A stretch of DNA of 64,000 nt from Clytia hemisphaerica (taxonomy: Eukaryota; Cnidaria; Hydrozoa; Leptothecata; Clytiidae). The stretch covers positions 943,516-1,007,515 of the forward strand of contig CACVBU010000017.1 in assembly GCA_902728285.1 (NCBI GenBank), written 5' to 3'. Shown piece after piece: positions 13,145 through 25,204 of the stretch. The first letter of the stretch is position 1. The number at the start of each line of letters is the position of its first letter. Both the position numbers and the translations under genes were made by a program. A model generated the notes under the pieces. That model was not told the DNA's origin, searched no databases, and saw only the letters and a list, made by a program, of their open reading frames with translations.

Positions 13145-14172
13145 ATGAAGATGAAGAAGGTAAGAAGATAAAAAATGCGCTGGATAATTTTCATTATAAT
13201 AGTTTGGTCAATCATTGCTGAAAGTTTGAAAAAGTTTTTCCGACGCGAAAAAAAATTTCAGCCAATTAAAAGCACAGTGTGCTTATACTTACTTTGTTTG
13301 CTACATCGTCTAGGTTAAAAAAAGTGAGAAAAGACACGAACGCCTTATTTTAATGAGTGTTGTTATGATTTTTTGATTGCGGCTGCGTACAGGAACTCGC
13401 CAAATGTTCCTAACTGACCGAGTATCCCTCTTTCCACAGCTCACGGTCTGACATAACTGTTTTCAGTTCTTCTAACTTGTCGAGGAAAGTACGCTTCCTT
13501 GAGCGTCTAAGACCAGTAGGGCACCACAATAAGATATCTGAAATGATTTCAGATTTTGCTCTGAAACAATGGCCGGAGAAAGTTAGCCTCCTGGAAAAAA
13601 GAACAGAAGAGATTCTAGGGAGACCTTGGTAGATTTGGGCGAGGTTGGGATGATCTCTCCAATCAAGATTTTGAACCCTTTTTAGGAGATTGGTATAACA
13701 CCCATCAAGACTTTTCTCCATAGATTTTGTCATGGTCCAGGTTTCAGAACCATAAAGAAGAATGGGCTCCACAAGACACTTGAAAATTTTCAGCTTGAGG
13801 TTATTGTCAAGAAGATCACATTGCCAGATTTTGTTGAGCTTATTACAAGCTTTCCACGCAAGTGCTTTCCTGGTTTTAAAGTCGCTTGTACATATACACA
13901 TGCAACACGTGTTGTGTCAACTTGTCAGCATTGTATTGCTGTAAAGTAAAAGATAATAATCCTGATATGAGAGTTTAAGTTTAGAGCAAACCAAAGACTG
14001 ACAAAAATAATGGAAATATTCAACTTACGTTTCTTCTTCTTCCAGGACTTGCTGGAACCCCTTCGTCTACCTGAAGAGTTTTCATTGTCGACATACTTCA
14101 GCAATTTAGTGAAAGAGTTTGTGGAAATAGAGAACGAAGGGGGGCAAGCTGGCGGGTGTTTACAGTTTGCAG
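13145..14172 (+). CDS. doubtful gene start: two short spliceable exons, product unknown
   Basis: A five-codon ATG exon (13145-13159, MKMKK) is followed by a perfect GTAAGAAG donor. A good polypyrimidine-CAG acceptor at 14045 opens an in-phase exon (14046 to about 14172) that reads DLLEPLRLPEEFSLSTYFS and later VKEFVEIENEGG. The residue mix is protein-like and the upstream DNA is GC-rich. I do not recognise the product and found no following exon. A LINE tail lies in the intron between the two exons. This could equally be chance. Confidence 0.25.
13410..13901 (-). pseudogene. LINE reverse transcriptase, C-terminal tail only
   Basis: The 163-residue frame contains ILLYGSETWTMTKSMEKSLD, then LKRVQNLDWRDHPN and LTFSGHCFRA. 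This is the conserved region downstream of the reverse transcriptase domain in many non-LTR elements (YGSETW ... LR ... W). The catalytic palm is absent, so it is a 5'-truncated dead insertion. It ends GELWKEGYSVS-like, near the usual C-terminus. I cannot fix the clade. Confidence 0.8.
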
Positions 14173-14629
14173 GTGTTTATGACTTTCTGCATAAACCAAA
14201 ACTTGTGTTGTTGTGTCCGTAACTTGTCTGCAATCTTGCACGGATTTTGCAAAGTAATTTGAAAACGAGGCTAACGGAGAATTCCTGGAATTTTCTGTAT
14301 GTACTTTCGTTTTCGAATTACTCAAGTACAACCGGGGATTTGCTAATTAAGATCGTTGTACTCAAATTTCAAAGAAAAACAAAAAAAGTAAATCTTTTCC
14401 ATTTTTAAAGAATAACCTTTAAATTGATAACAATATAAAGCATAAAATGCTTAGTGGTCTTCATGTAAAAGCATATTATTGTTTAAATGTGCTGAAGTAT
14501 TTTACACCCGGCGTGATAATTCAATTTTTATCCGGATACCTGTAGGCTGCCCGGTATAGTACCGGAATCTGGTACCGGATTCTAAAAATCAAAGTATGAT
14601 GAGCCAGCATTTTCAGCCCAGACTCGGAA

Positions 14630-14735
14630 ATGATTTAAATGTAATATATCAAAACACGTTCCGTGTGGCTTTAGATGTGTTACATCTAAGTTAGTTACTG
14701 AATTTAGATGTAACACATTTAAACATAAGCAAAAT
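14630..14735. repeat. cluster of inverted AGATGTAATAC-type words
   Basis: It contains TTTAAATGTAATATATC, TTTAGATGTGTTACATCTAA and TTTAGATGTAACACATTTAAA. These are partial palindromes of one motif. The same arrangement occurs at 32513-32615 and 39939-40041, in the spacers of the DUF6589 array, so it is a dispersed repeat. Function unknown. Confidence 0.55.
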
Positions 14736-14984
14736 TGAACGAATAGAAAATGACGTAATCCTTCCTCAAATGAAGATGGTAGACTGACTGTTATCGCGAA
14801 AAGAGTATTGTAAATTGCACTGCTTTCTGGCTGGCTTTCACCTTTATTTAGCTTCACCTGGTTTTATTCTTTTGGTATAATTTTTGATTGCAGTACTTGT
14901 TTCACTTGCCCTACTCGATAAATAGAACACACGGCATGACACACACACATCAACCCAAGTAAGTGCACACTCCATATCCAGAAG

Positions 14985-15305
14985 AGGGACCCTGCCGACG
15001 ACGCACCGGACTTAACAAACACCGGACACGTGAAAGTCTGGTGTAAAATGAGAATTTTTTTTACCACCAGACAATCTCTACACCGACTTAAGGAAGAAGG
15101 ATATTCTTTCCCACTGACTGGACGGACAATCAAGAGTACAGAAGACACCTCACCGGACATGACCAGTCCTGTGTGTCCGGTGTTTCTTAATTTTTTGTTT
15201 CATAAATGTCCGGCGTCCAAAATTCCCTGTATGCAACACCGAGCTGACACCGGACTTATTGCGTCCGGTGCAGCGAAAGGATACTTTTTGCCACCGGACG
15301 GAATA
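14985..15305. repeat. cluster of CACCGGAC / GTCCGGTG words
   Basis: At least eight CCGGAC or GTCCGG sites occur in about 320 bases of otherwise AT-rich DNA, in both orientations (CACCGGAC, GTCCGGTG, TGTCCGGTG). A few CCGGAT/ACCGG words also occur at 14.53-14.58 kb. There is no fixed period. The frames crossing it are not recognisable proteins. Confidence 0.5.
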
Positions 15306-15679
15306 CAGCATAAAACAACAAACTGACCGAAAACCACATCAATTGTCAATAATCAGCCAAAAATTGTCTGACCGTTAAATGGGTTAAAATGAAGGAAGAT
15401 TGTGCAGCAGTTCTTAAAAACTCCCATTTTTGCAGCCTTTCAGGGGTGCTTATTGAATGATAATGATTCCCCCCTGTTGTCAAATGCATCCACTGAAATT
15501 TCTTTTTTTCTTCTTAGTTCTTCTCATCAAATTTATTATTTAAAATTTGATTTTAAACACCTAAAAAAAGGCTGCTAACATGATTGTCCGATATTCTCGT
15601 TCGTTCTTCTCGTTCTTGTCAAATATATTTTCAGCATATATAACTTCTTTTGTATTGGCAACTAAATGCAGTTTACACC

Positions 15680-15842
15680 TCGAAGTCGGGTAATTTGCAT
15701 CAGTGGAGGCTAACATACATAGCCCTCAAATGACTGACCAATCAAGATCAAAGCAGCAAAATTTCGAAACAAATGAACTACCAGCTCTGCTCGCAGCTCT
15801 ACTCTACCATTTTTATTTTTATTTAACTTTGTATTTTAAGGA
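15680..15842. mobile_element. truncated copy of the 245-bp MITE
   Basis: It begins GAAGTCGGGTAATTTGCATC, then AGTGGAGG, and shares TCGCAGCTCTACTCTACCAT and TTTAACTTTGTATTTTAA with the element at 7824. The right terminal repeat is missing, so it is 3'-truncated. Confidence 0.7.
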
Positions 15843-16340
15843 AAAAATTACTACAGCAATTACTTGCCTTCAGTTCTAGGCCAGAGACTTCATACACTTG
15901 ATCATTCAATGACAAATTGATAACCAATCAATTGATTCCTATAATCAATAGGACGACCATCAAAAAACTATTCTGTTTGCAACAGGTGTTAAAAATGCTT
16001 GCAGGCGGGCAGACAGTCTTTCGGAAAGATTCCCCAGGGATTCCCTCTGCGCCAGGAACTGGAACGCTAGAACTTTCTGAAAAATTGCTAGAACAGCCGA
16101 AAATCACTAGGAAACCATTCGCTCGCCTGTTGTTTTTTCACGATTTTTTCCATTATAACTACAGTTGACTTTCCACAACTCTATTCTCTTCAACTCAATT
16201 ATTTCAATAAACTCAAACGATTTTTTCCAGTCTCTTGAGGGGTTTTTTAGGCTATTTATGCCTCTCTATAACTGGAATTGCTGTAACTCAAACGATTACT
16301 GATTTATTATCCCCTTGGCATTCCATCACTGAACTGTATT

Positions 16341-16702
16341 CCCGGGGGGGGGGGGGGTACTTGGGCAAAAATAGGTGCTGGGTATGTGCGGACGGTAAGG
16401 GTCGGGTTTTTCACCTTTCAAAGTCTCTTTAAGGGTTACAAAAATCAGGAAATTTCAAAGTAGTCTCTCTAAGGGTGGGGAAAATCACGATTTTCAGAAA
16501 AAATTTTTGATTTTGAGACAAAAAATTACAAAAAAGTCTCACTAAGGGTAGGAAATTTTTGAAATCAGAGAAAATTTTTCGAAAAAGTCTCTCTAAGGGT
16601 CACTTTTTAACTAAAATTTGGTCTCTCTAAGGGTCGGTTTTCGGAGGTCCCGTCCGCACATACCCCTCATTCACCAACCCTAGTACCCCCCCCCCCCCCG
16701 GG
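16341..16702. mobile_element. 362-bp MITE with G-run termini and 8-bp target duplication
   Basis: The left end is CCCGGG followed by a G run and TACT. The right end is AGTAC followed by a C run and GGG, an inverted repeat of about 20 bases. It is flanked by perfect direct repeats ACTGTATT at 16333-16340 and 16703-16710. Eight-base duplications are typical of hAT and P superfamilies. The interior repeats TCTCTCTAAGGGT several times, and GTCCGCACATACC near the right mirrors GGTATGTGCGGAC near the left. It has no coding capacity. Confidence 0.85.
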
Positions 16703-16779
16703 ACTGTATTATTATACTTCCCTACTTATATACTCAAAATCTAATCATCAGGTAGGTCCAATCAGTGTCGGGCTTGTTT

Positions 16780-16970
16780 TTCACCAATTGGTTAACGATT
16801 GTGATCAATTGATCATACTATAGCCAATTATGTTCAATCAATCAAGTGATAGGCAATCAAGCCTCCCTTAAAATCCTGATTAATGGATTTCAATTATTGG
16901 ACTCAATCGATTGGTTATCGATTGGTCATCGATTGGAAAAGTTATTAATCGTATCAAGTGATAGAGTCTG
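16780..16970. repeat. AT-rich cluster of ATTGAT/ATCGATTGG words
   Basis: Variants of CAATCGATTGGTTATCGATT repeat without a fixed period, as at 10.1-10.3 kb. No open frame. Confidence 0.5.
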
Positions 16971-18055
16971 GTCTAGGTAACAGCTGTGTTGTAAAACATA
17001 GATTTAGAGGACATCATCATAAAAAATTTATGCTGTAGTAATTAGTTTTTCAATAGACTTCTCCTAAACAAATAATGTAGCTTTGGCGTAGCTTTGCATT
17101 ATTTCAAGACTTGAGGTGCTTTCATTTTTGTGCGCTTGTACCATGGAACATCTTCTAATGCGCAACCTCGGGCATAAAAATCTGCTGAGAGGGTCCTTGT
17201 GGGGAAAACTGACAGTGCTGTTTGAGAAAGTTGTTTGGCTCCTGTCACCTAACTGACCCTGACTTCTACTGAAAAACTACTGTCAGTTTCTACTGAAAAT
17301 TAGAGTCATAGAGTAAGAAAGTACTTTGCTTAGATTAATGAACTGGTGGGGATGGGGGGTTCGGAATAAGAATGTCCTGGGTGAAAAATCTTCACAAAAA
17401 TTTTTAATAAGCTTTATCAGGTCCAGAGAGTATTTCATTCTTAAGATGTGTGTTTCAGTCTTTATTAAGAATTGTTTCAAGACATTTTGGTATTTCGTAG
17501 TATCAAGTTTAAATCTGCCACTATGTAAAAAGCTGAAAAGTGTGATCACATACAAAAAGTGCCAGTTGTCAGTGTTTTGTCTTTACAATTTTGTAAACAT
17601 GTCTGTGATGTTTTAGATAAGTTCCATAAATCCAAAGTAGTAGCTAAAGATTTTGTTTGTAATTTATTACAATGGAATTTAATCATATAATTTGGGAAAA
17701 TGCTTTTTTGAAATAATCTTTTGTCTTTCAGAATGAAAAAGAAACATCAGATTTTAGTAACCATAACCAGTGAATGACATTATATCAGATGAGCTCACTT
17801 TTACTAATTATTCTAATTTTATATTATCAGTGGGAAAACATTATCATAATGGATTTGATGTGATATTTACAGATAAATAGAAAGTTTTGAATAAAGAACT
17901 TTAAAGTTTATCTTGACATCAAGATTTCCCAAAGTTTAAGTAAACATCTCTAAAATTAAATCATTTCCATCTGCATAATAACTCATTATTTTGCTTGTAC
18001 TGTGTGTACTGAAGGTACTTCAATATTTTACTTTTCTTTCTTCAAGAAAATCTAA
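16971..18055. other. no gene recognised; 5' flank of the KDZ gene
   Basis: AT-rich DNA with overlapping spurious frames at 17283-17616 on both strands. It should contain the promoter and the 5' end of the KDZ element. I found no terminal inverted repeat by eye. Confidence 0.4.
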
Positions 18056-21000
18056 ATGGAGAGGAGTACAAATCATGAGCGTGATAGAGATCTTGGTAAG
18101 TTAATGTGTATTCTTTTCAATAGTTTTTTTTAATGCTTAACTTCAACTTATTGTTCTCCTATCTAAACTTTTAGAAAGCTTGTATGTACATGGCGTGGTT
18201 GCCTTATCTTTGAACAGCATTTCTTTATTTTTAAAATCCTTAGAATTGGAAGAAGTACAAGGAATTGAGATTGCAGGACTTGAAAGTTTGGGAGATGAAT
18301 GTGATGTTAATGACAAAACCAACCAGAAGGAAAGAAGGAAAACTAAACATAAAAAACTGAAAGAAAGAGTGATTCGTGTGAAAAGAAATGTTGATGGTTC
18401 AAGAGCATACCCGTTTGCTGGACAAAGAAAGAAGTGTAGAAAAAATTTACAAGAAGGTTTGTTATATGTTGTGTTTATTTATTATAACATCTGAACCTTA
18501 TTAACCTTATTTCATTATGTTATGTTTAAAGCAACTTTCGGGAAATATACCTTATCTGTATAATACAATTTTATAATTTTTCATTCTTCCAGATCCAGAT
18601 CAACAACCAGATTCTTCTGATACAGAATGTGATATTGTGCATATGCATGACGATCCCTCGTCTCCATCAGGAGGTACGTTATAGAGAATCTTTGTTAGGT
18701 GATGTATCTTATAATTTAGAATCTTTGACTTTTACTTTTTCAGTAACTTTATTTTCATCCAATTTTCTTTATGATTTCATTTGTAGAAATTGGAGAGTTG
18801 AGTAACCTTACAAACCTTATTAACCATGACCTGCTTAAAAAAACACCCTAAAAAGAAGACGTGGAGTGACCGAAAGAAAGATGAAGAGGGATACTGGAAA
18901 GAAGAGAGAGATTCCATTTTTTCGGCTGTTGTAGAATCCTATTCCAATGCGGGACTATGCCATTGTTGCAATGAAAATCCGATTTCTATAATCTTTGTAC
19001 AGTTTGTGATGAAAAGCAACACTCATTTAATACTCTGCACAATCGTATTGGCTATGTAGACGGATACAGAAGATCAATGATGCCATCAGAAGTTCTTGAT
19101 GATAACTTAACCATAAATGACAAGTGTAATGGTTTAAAATATTACAATTTTCACGTATGATAGATCTACATTAAAAGCTACAGTAACATACTTTGATTTT
19201 GTTTAAAATTAGTAAATTTAGATATTGTTAACAAATTGATTTTCTCTTCTTTTTAATTATAGGCAGTATGGTACCCTTATTGCCAAAGGCTTGCCCAGTT
19301 TGCAGTGGAAAAGATATCACGAGAATTGCAGGAGATTACATCAATGTTGTCTCATTAACAGGTGATTGAGTGATTTTATTTGAAAAATTCTTGAATCCTA
19401 TCCTGCAAAAATCTTTTCTAACTATTATAAATTTTTCAATTTCAGGGAAATGCTTATTGCGTACCTTCTCAACAAGATGCCTTGGGTGTGGGGAATTGAA
19501 CAATCCTTTTACCATGGCAAACATAATTCAATCTGGGTTTTGGCCAAACTCACCAATAAGATTGAGTTACCTTTTCGATCAAGAAGTGTTCAGATTTTGG
19601 GATGGTCTCCGTAAAAATGCACCAGGGACTTCGGAAAACTCGTTTCTTGAAGTTTTGAACACCTTGGCAAAATTCCATGGCAGGGTAAGCATTTAATTTG
19701 GGTAAAGTTTTTTCGTATTAATCAATTTTCATAGCAAAATCGGGATTTATCTATTTAATTTGATTTGATTTGAATGATGTACCTTGAAATAGTTTTCTCA
19801 TGGTGTACGTTCATTTTAATTTTAGCATGGCAAAATTTCCCCATCCATCTTTTCAACAGCCTTTAAAGAGTGGTGTTTCTGTCAGTACAAGATCGATTGT
19901 GCACAGCATAAGAACTGGCTTGAATGTCCTGCCTGCGCATACGAACAGCATTCCTCTCATGTAGACGGAAACTGTAAACTGTACTGTTACAAGAGTTCAG
20001 GAAAGTAAGTACTCTCAGTTGTTTATCTCCATTGTCACCCCTGGAACGTTTTATGATTCATTATTTTCCTCGTGTCGAGGTACTTTATCACAAATTAATA
20101 TTTTAGAAAATATCCTTTGTCTTTAATAATAAGAGTCATTATCAGGATTTGGTTTTTCTCATACGATTGCAATAGTAGTTGTTTAATGTAATTTTGCAGA
20201 CGAACAAGATCAGAATTCTATGATGGTTTATTTATCGTCAACGACATGGAAGTCAAACCATTCATTCAAGAGCTGTATCAAGGAAAGTTCGGAAAGGTTT
20301 TTAGCGAAAGATTTTATCATTTGATCATTTTTATACCACCTTAATTATCGGATGCATTTAATCAGGAAAATCAAAAGGTTCATCATGTTACAATAATAGT
20401 CTTTAGTCCGGGAGGTAATATACGAGATCTACCTTCAATTAAAACTTTCGAGACCCAAGCAATCTCATGTTTTTGATGTTCCTGACATTCAAGGAGTGAT
20501 CTTTCTTAATCGACTTCGGGTCGGTTTCAGTCATCTCAACGAGCATAAATTTAGACATGGCTTCTGCGACACTTTAGACCCTTTCTGTGGTTTCCGAACT
20601 AACTCTGTTGAAAACACTCAGCACTTTCTTCTGCACTGCTCTATATATTCCCATGCAAGACAATTTTTGTTCGACAAACTTCAGACCCTAGGCATTATTT
20701 TTCATCCGCCGCTTAACCCTCCTTTTTTCTGTCGGCTTTTATTATATGGGGATGAAAGTTTGACTTCAAATCTAAATAAATCTATTCTTTGTTCTGTTGT
20801 TGAATTTCTTAACGAAACTGGAAGGTTTAGTGGTGCTTTATTTTAGGCTTTTACCTAACAATTGTAGCTTCCTTCTCCAAGATTTTTTCATTATTTACTT
20901 ATTTATTTTTTACATAGTCTAGTACCTCTGGCGATATAACGTTAGTTCCTAGCGGGGGGAGGGACTATATTTTATGTTTAAGTAATGTTTTGTAATATAT

Positions 21001-24000
21001 GTTCGTAGTGTACACGTGTTTTTGTTTCAATAAAGAAAAAAAAATAAAGAAAAAAAATAGTCTTTAAACTCTCATTCTTTAAAGGTTGAAAAAGATGACA
21101 GGTGTGGTGGTGTTTGGGGTGCTGCTCGTAACACAGCTCGTAACAAAAAGTCTCTCGACATTACTGGTCTTGAAGTCATGTCTTGCCGTCACCAATTAGG
21201 TCAAAAAGCACTGAACATGCACCAGGGTGAACTGTATGGTTATGCCTTGTTTTTGATAAAACATCACATGGTCCCTCGAAACGTCCAGTTTGTGTTTGCA
21301 GATGTGATGTGTAAACTGCGTAAATATGTTGAACGGGTCGACCCAGCGACCGCGAAAAAGTTTACCGGAGCATTGTCGGTGATGCACGCCAAGGGGCACG
21401 GACTTGATTGTCAAGTATGAATACTCATATAATCTATAGCTAATAATGTTTTTCTTACAGCATCTGCTCAGTAATAAAATAAACAAAATGACAAATCTAT
21501 TTTCAGAATTCATTCTTTATGAATTCTTTATCGAAGATCTTCACCAACTTGTTCACAATCTTGTTTAATTTTAATAAGACAGTATTTGTTTTATTTAACA
21601 GGTAATATGGGATGGAGAATGGATTGATGGTACGGGACGGTCTACTGGGGAAGAAACCGAACAAGTGTTTAGTTTTCTGAATTACTTAATTATGTACAAT
21701 GTACAATAATTTTTTATAAACCTTCTTCTAGACAGAGAAGAGACGCTAACTGAAATGATTCTTCACTGGAACAAACGAAAAATTGAAGCTCAGGCAGAGT
21801 ATTTAGTCAAAAAGTATAAAAAGGTAAATATAGTTTTGGTTCTTTCTTATTTTAACTTGGTTATCATTAAATCTGGCGAATCTAGTAAGTTGCTGAACAG
21901 TTGTTCTTTTTATATAAATGCTCTGAATTAATTTTTTTAATTTGTTTTCTTTTTTAGGTTCAAGGAGACCTATTACAACACGAAAAAGATGTCAAAACTG
22001 CTCTCGATAAATTTGATGTTCAGCCGGATTTTGCTGACTTGAAAAGCGAAATCCGAGCTATTGCATCCAAAGGTATATCTCCGTCAAATTTGAACTTTTC
22101 AACGCACCTCAAGCTGCGTTCTTTTAGATGTAAAAGCAAATTTTTTTGATAAATTCTAAATCGTTTCGATTCGTACCTTTTTTCTAGCGATTTGTATTCC
22201 CTTTGTCATCAACTAGAAACGTTAAACTGTTATCATTTTAGTCTCAGTACCATCAGCAACGTCACTCACTGATTCCGCTAAAATCTTGCTCCTGTTTCAC
22301 GACCTCAAAAGACAAGTCAATGATCACGAAGAGTTTTCTTTCCTTGCTTCTATCTGTCCAAATCTGCCTGATCTTTCGGTCCTCAACATCCAACTCTTAC
22401 GCAAGAAAAAAGAGGACAAGATCAAAATCTTACGTAGTCTGATCAAGTCAAATGGTCAAAACATTGATCCAAATGATGTATTGTCGGTTGTGACTGTTGG
22501 CTTCGAACGAATGATGGAGAGCGTATATTTTGAAAAGGTTCACTGGCTCACAAGGATAAAAAAAGTTGCTGGTTTGTGTTATATGCGTTATTTTGTTACA
22601 TCTTTTCCTAGTTCTGTACTTATTAAAGCAGCTTAATGGGTAATTTCGCTACAATTTCTTTTTCTGATAGAGCTACTTCTCACTACTTTGAACAAATTTT
22701 GATCTTTTATATATATATTTTGTATTTTCAATTTAAATCTCAATTTATTAGATACATCGAAACAACGATTTATACTCAGGAAAAAAGTATCCAAGACAAC
22801 TACGTCAATGCAAAATCTTATCACCCTCTACAACGAATTTTCAAGAGATAAAGTTGTTTTTGATGACGTTATCAAAGGATCGTTCAAGTGGATTTTAGAT
22901 TTGCAACAACGGCTGTACCCTCGTGGCTTCACAGGTAATTTTATTAAAATGATATATTGTTGTATCTTGATCTACAATTGAAATAAACTTCATTATGATA
23001 TCTAGTTTTCTTATCATTAAAAGATACAGATACCTTAACGAAAGTACCTTATTTTTAGATATCGAAAAACGTTGTGTTTTGATCTCGCAAATGAAGAACG
23101 AAAGATGTGAGGAAGAACTCGTGATTCTTCAGCTGGAAATGAAAAAGTACCTCCGCTTTTATGGAAACAAGTGCCTTACAATGGAACAAGAGATTAATTA
23201 TCTGGAAAGTTCAGAGGTACAGTATTTTATTCAACGGTTTTGCCTTATTTTTATACTACTTTTTATGAGAATAGTGTTTTTTTGGCTGAGAGTGAGCATT
23301 ATTCTTAGTTTTTATTGTTCTAAACAATATGCCTATTTTTTAACTCCAAAATCTCACCCTAATATTCTTATAGGATATATTCTTATAAATAAAGCGTTTA
23401 TAAGTCTCAGAATGTTACATGAATTATAACGACTTTTTGGCCTTTTTGGCCTAAATATCAGAGCCTTAAGCTCAACCATCGACCATTCTCTTTATTTATT
23501 TGGAAATTTTTGTATTCTTTATTTTGTAGGTTTTCGGCAAACTGTTCCTTGTCCGAGAAGGATACCTATACGCTCAGCATATGTTGCGCCAGGCGCTGTC
23601 TATGTTTCAAGGAATTCTTCCGGATTCAAATGTCAAACATGATGAAGAAGACGATTCTGAAAAGGAAAACGAGGATGAAAATGTTATGGAAATCTTCCAA
23701 CAGATTTTCGATAATGATATCGATGACGATGGTTTTGACGTTGAAAATGACGAAGATGAAATTAGAGATGAAATCCATATTGACCTTGATTTGGTTTTAT
23801 CCACTGGAAATGACCTCATGAATGGTGGTACTGGAAACATCGTAGAAAATGTAGTGTACCTCCCTCCTGAGCTTAGCCAAGCAAGAATGAACGGACGAAA
23901 TGGAAGTTCTGCTTGTACAACTATTGCTCTTCTTGTTGGTCATTTTATGCCACCATTATTCCTTGACTGGTGCTCGATTGAGGTTTTGGAATGCTTTGTT

Positions 24001-24354
24001 GGGTGTATTGAAATCGGAAATGTTTTTCACGACAATCGAACCTCAACAAATGTCGATGAAAGCCTCTCAATACTTCCTTCCGTACTTGATATAGATATTT
24101 CCTCTTTTACAAATACGATTTTTGGTAATCTTTATGGATGTATTGAACATTTCGTGGGTTATGTTGTCTTGACAGGAAAGGGACGATCTTTTTGTGCTAT
24201 CCCTTGTCCAGACTTTGTTGTCATTTTCGACTCCCATTTACATGGTGATCATGGAGCTACGATTACAAAACTTTTTGATCAGGAGGACCTTCAAAGAATG
24301 ATGAACCTTTCAAATGATGACGTGATCGATATTTATTTTATTGCTGACAAATAG
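18056..24354 (+). CDS. KDZ (Kyakuja-Dileera-Zisupton) family transposase, 16 exons, with C-terminal peptidase-like domain
   Basis: Proposed exons: 18056-18095, 18244-18456, 18593-18673, about 18787-19157, 19263-19361, 19446-19684, 19826-20004, 20200-20296, 21085-21414, 21602-21690, about 21736-21823, 21958-22072, 22242-22571, 22752-22934, 23059-23216 and 23530-24354. Most borders are GT/AG with agreeing phase. The start is the ATG at 18056, followed by a basic, acidic-patched N-terminus. Exons 4-7 carry Cys clusters (CHCCNEN, CPVCSGK, RCLGCGE, WLECPACAYEQ) like the CxC modules of KDZ proteins. HVDGNCKL supplies the first acidic residue. Exons 9-10 hold the KDZ signature MHAKGHGLDCQ, then DGTGRSTGEETEQVFSFL. 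A helical region follows. The last 130 residues (NGRNGSSACTTIAL ... FDSHLHGDHG) have a Cys and a late His, as in papain-fold or tegument-type peptidases. Exon 4 has at least two frame breaks. Nuclear DNA-transposition protein; activity unproven. Confidence 0.88.
18787..19157 (+). pseudogene. exon 4 of the KDZ gene with frame breaks
   Basis: The phase delivered by exon 3 reads EIGELSNLTNLINHDLLKK and then hits a stop. The next frame reads KKTWSDRKKDEEGYWKEERD to CHCCNENP. A third frame carries on with LCTVCDEKQHSFNTLHN and GYVDGYRRSM. The Cys-Cys ... Cys-Cys ... His spacing continues across the breaks, so this was one CxC-type zinc-binding exon. The first break lies beside an A7 run near 18837-18844 and the second near 18982-18990. 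They are either real inactivating indels or assembly errors. Confidence 0.65.
20406..21055 (+). mobile_element. LINE 3' end inserted in a KDZ intron, with 11-bp target duplication
   Basis: The frame at about 20484-20846 reads FLNRLRVGFSHLNEHKFRHG and later NTQHFLLHCSIYSHAR, the Cys/His-containing C-terminus of many Jockey/I-like non-LTR elements. A 3' UTR follows, then an AATAAAGAAAAA-type A-rich tail ending near 21055. AATAGTCTTTA flanks it on both sides (20395-20405 and 21056-21066). It lies between KDZ exons 8 and 9 in the same orientation, so it is a later insertion into the intron. Confidence 0.85.
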
Positions 24355-25200
24355 TATTTATTTATTAAATCTTGTAATTTCCATTTTGAATCAAGTTGTT
24401 GTAATTTCAATTAGAAATACAGTTTACGCTCTCTAGTTCGGTAAGCTCCTGTTTTTGATCAAATTAAAAAAAAATAAAACCCTCATAAAAGTTCTCCCAT
24501 TTCCGATTCGATTTTGAACCGCTAATGTAACACCCGAAGCTCACCTTGTTGTATCCTAATTCACTTCACTTAAACTGTTATAACTCATAAACTAGGGGGG
24601 GGGGATGGTCTAACATTTGTTAATTATGGATTGTTGTGTATTTCGATATGCACTAGACACAAGTAAATATTAATAACACTTAGGCTAAAAAAGAATACAC
24701 GTTTTGGTAAACTGATTAAATTAGATTGATTACAAGTATCAACCTCTAAATTGAGTTTGACAGCTCAAGGGTATCATTAGCTGAATGAAGCCTTTTGTTT
24801 AGATTTTCTTCCTCCGGATGAAAAACCTTGCCTCTCCAAGCAGGCGAAAATAGGAGTACTCTTTGAGATATTTTGACAAAGAAAATCGTAAGTTGCTCCG
24901 CCAGGAAATAGATCAAGAAATGCTATGAGATAACGAATGTGACGAGAAAAACAAACAATACAATGAAAAATTTTAAAAGTTGAACAAGAACACGAATCGC
25001 AAATCTCAGCCTTGTATCATCATGGAAAAGAAAAGTAAAATCTGTCCTTATTAATGAAATCTTTAGTGTTCGATGAACAAGGCGCGATGTAGAAATGACC
25101 GTATCGCCTATCCGCATGTTTAGACAGGTCTCTTACTATTCGATACGCCATTCACTTTTTTTCAAACCAATGTATATTTATTGTCGAAATACAAAAACAA
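24355..25200. other. KDZ 3' flank, no further gene seen
   Basis: AATAAA at about 24473, 120 bases past the KDZ stop, could serve as its poly(A) signal. A G9 run is at about 24596. No second open frame belonging to the element was recognised, and no terminal repeat was found by eye. Confidence 0.45.
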
Positions 25201-25204
25201 AAAT

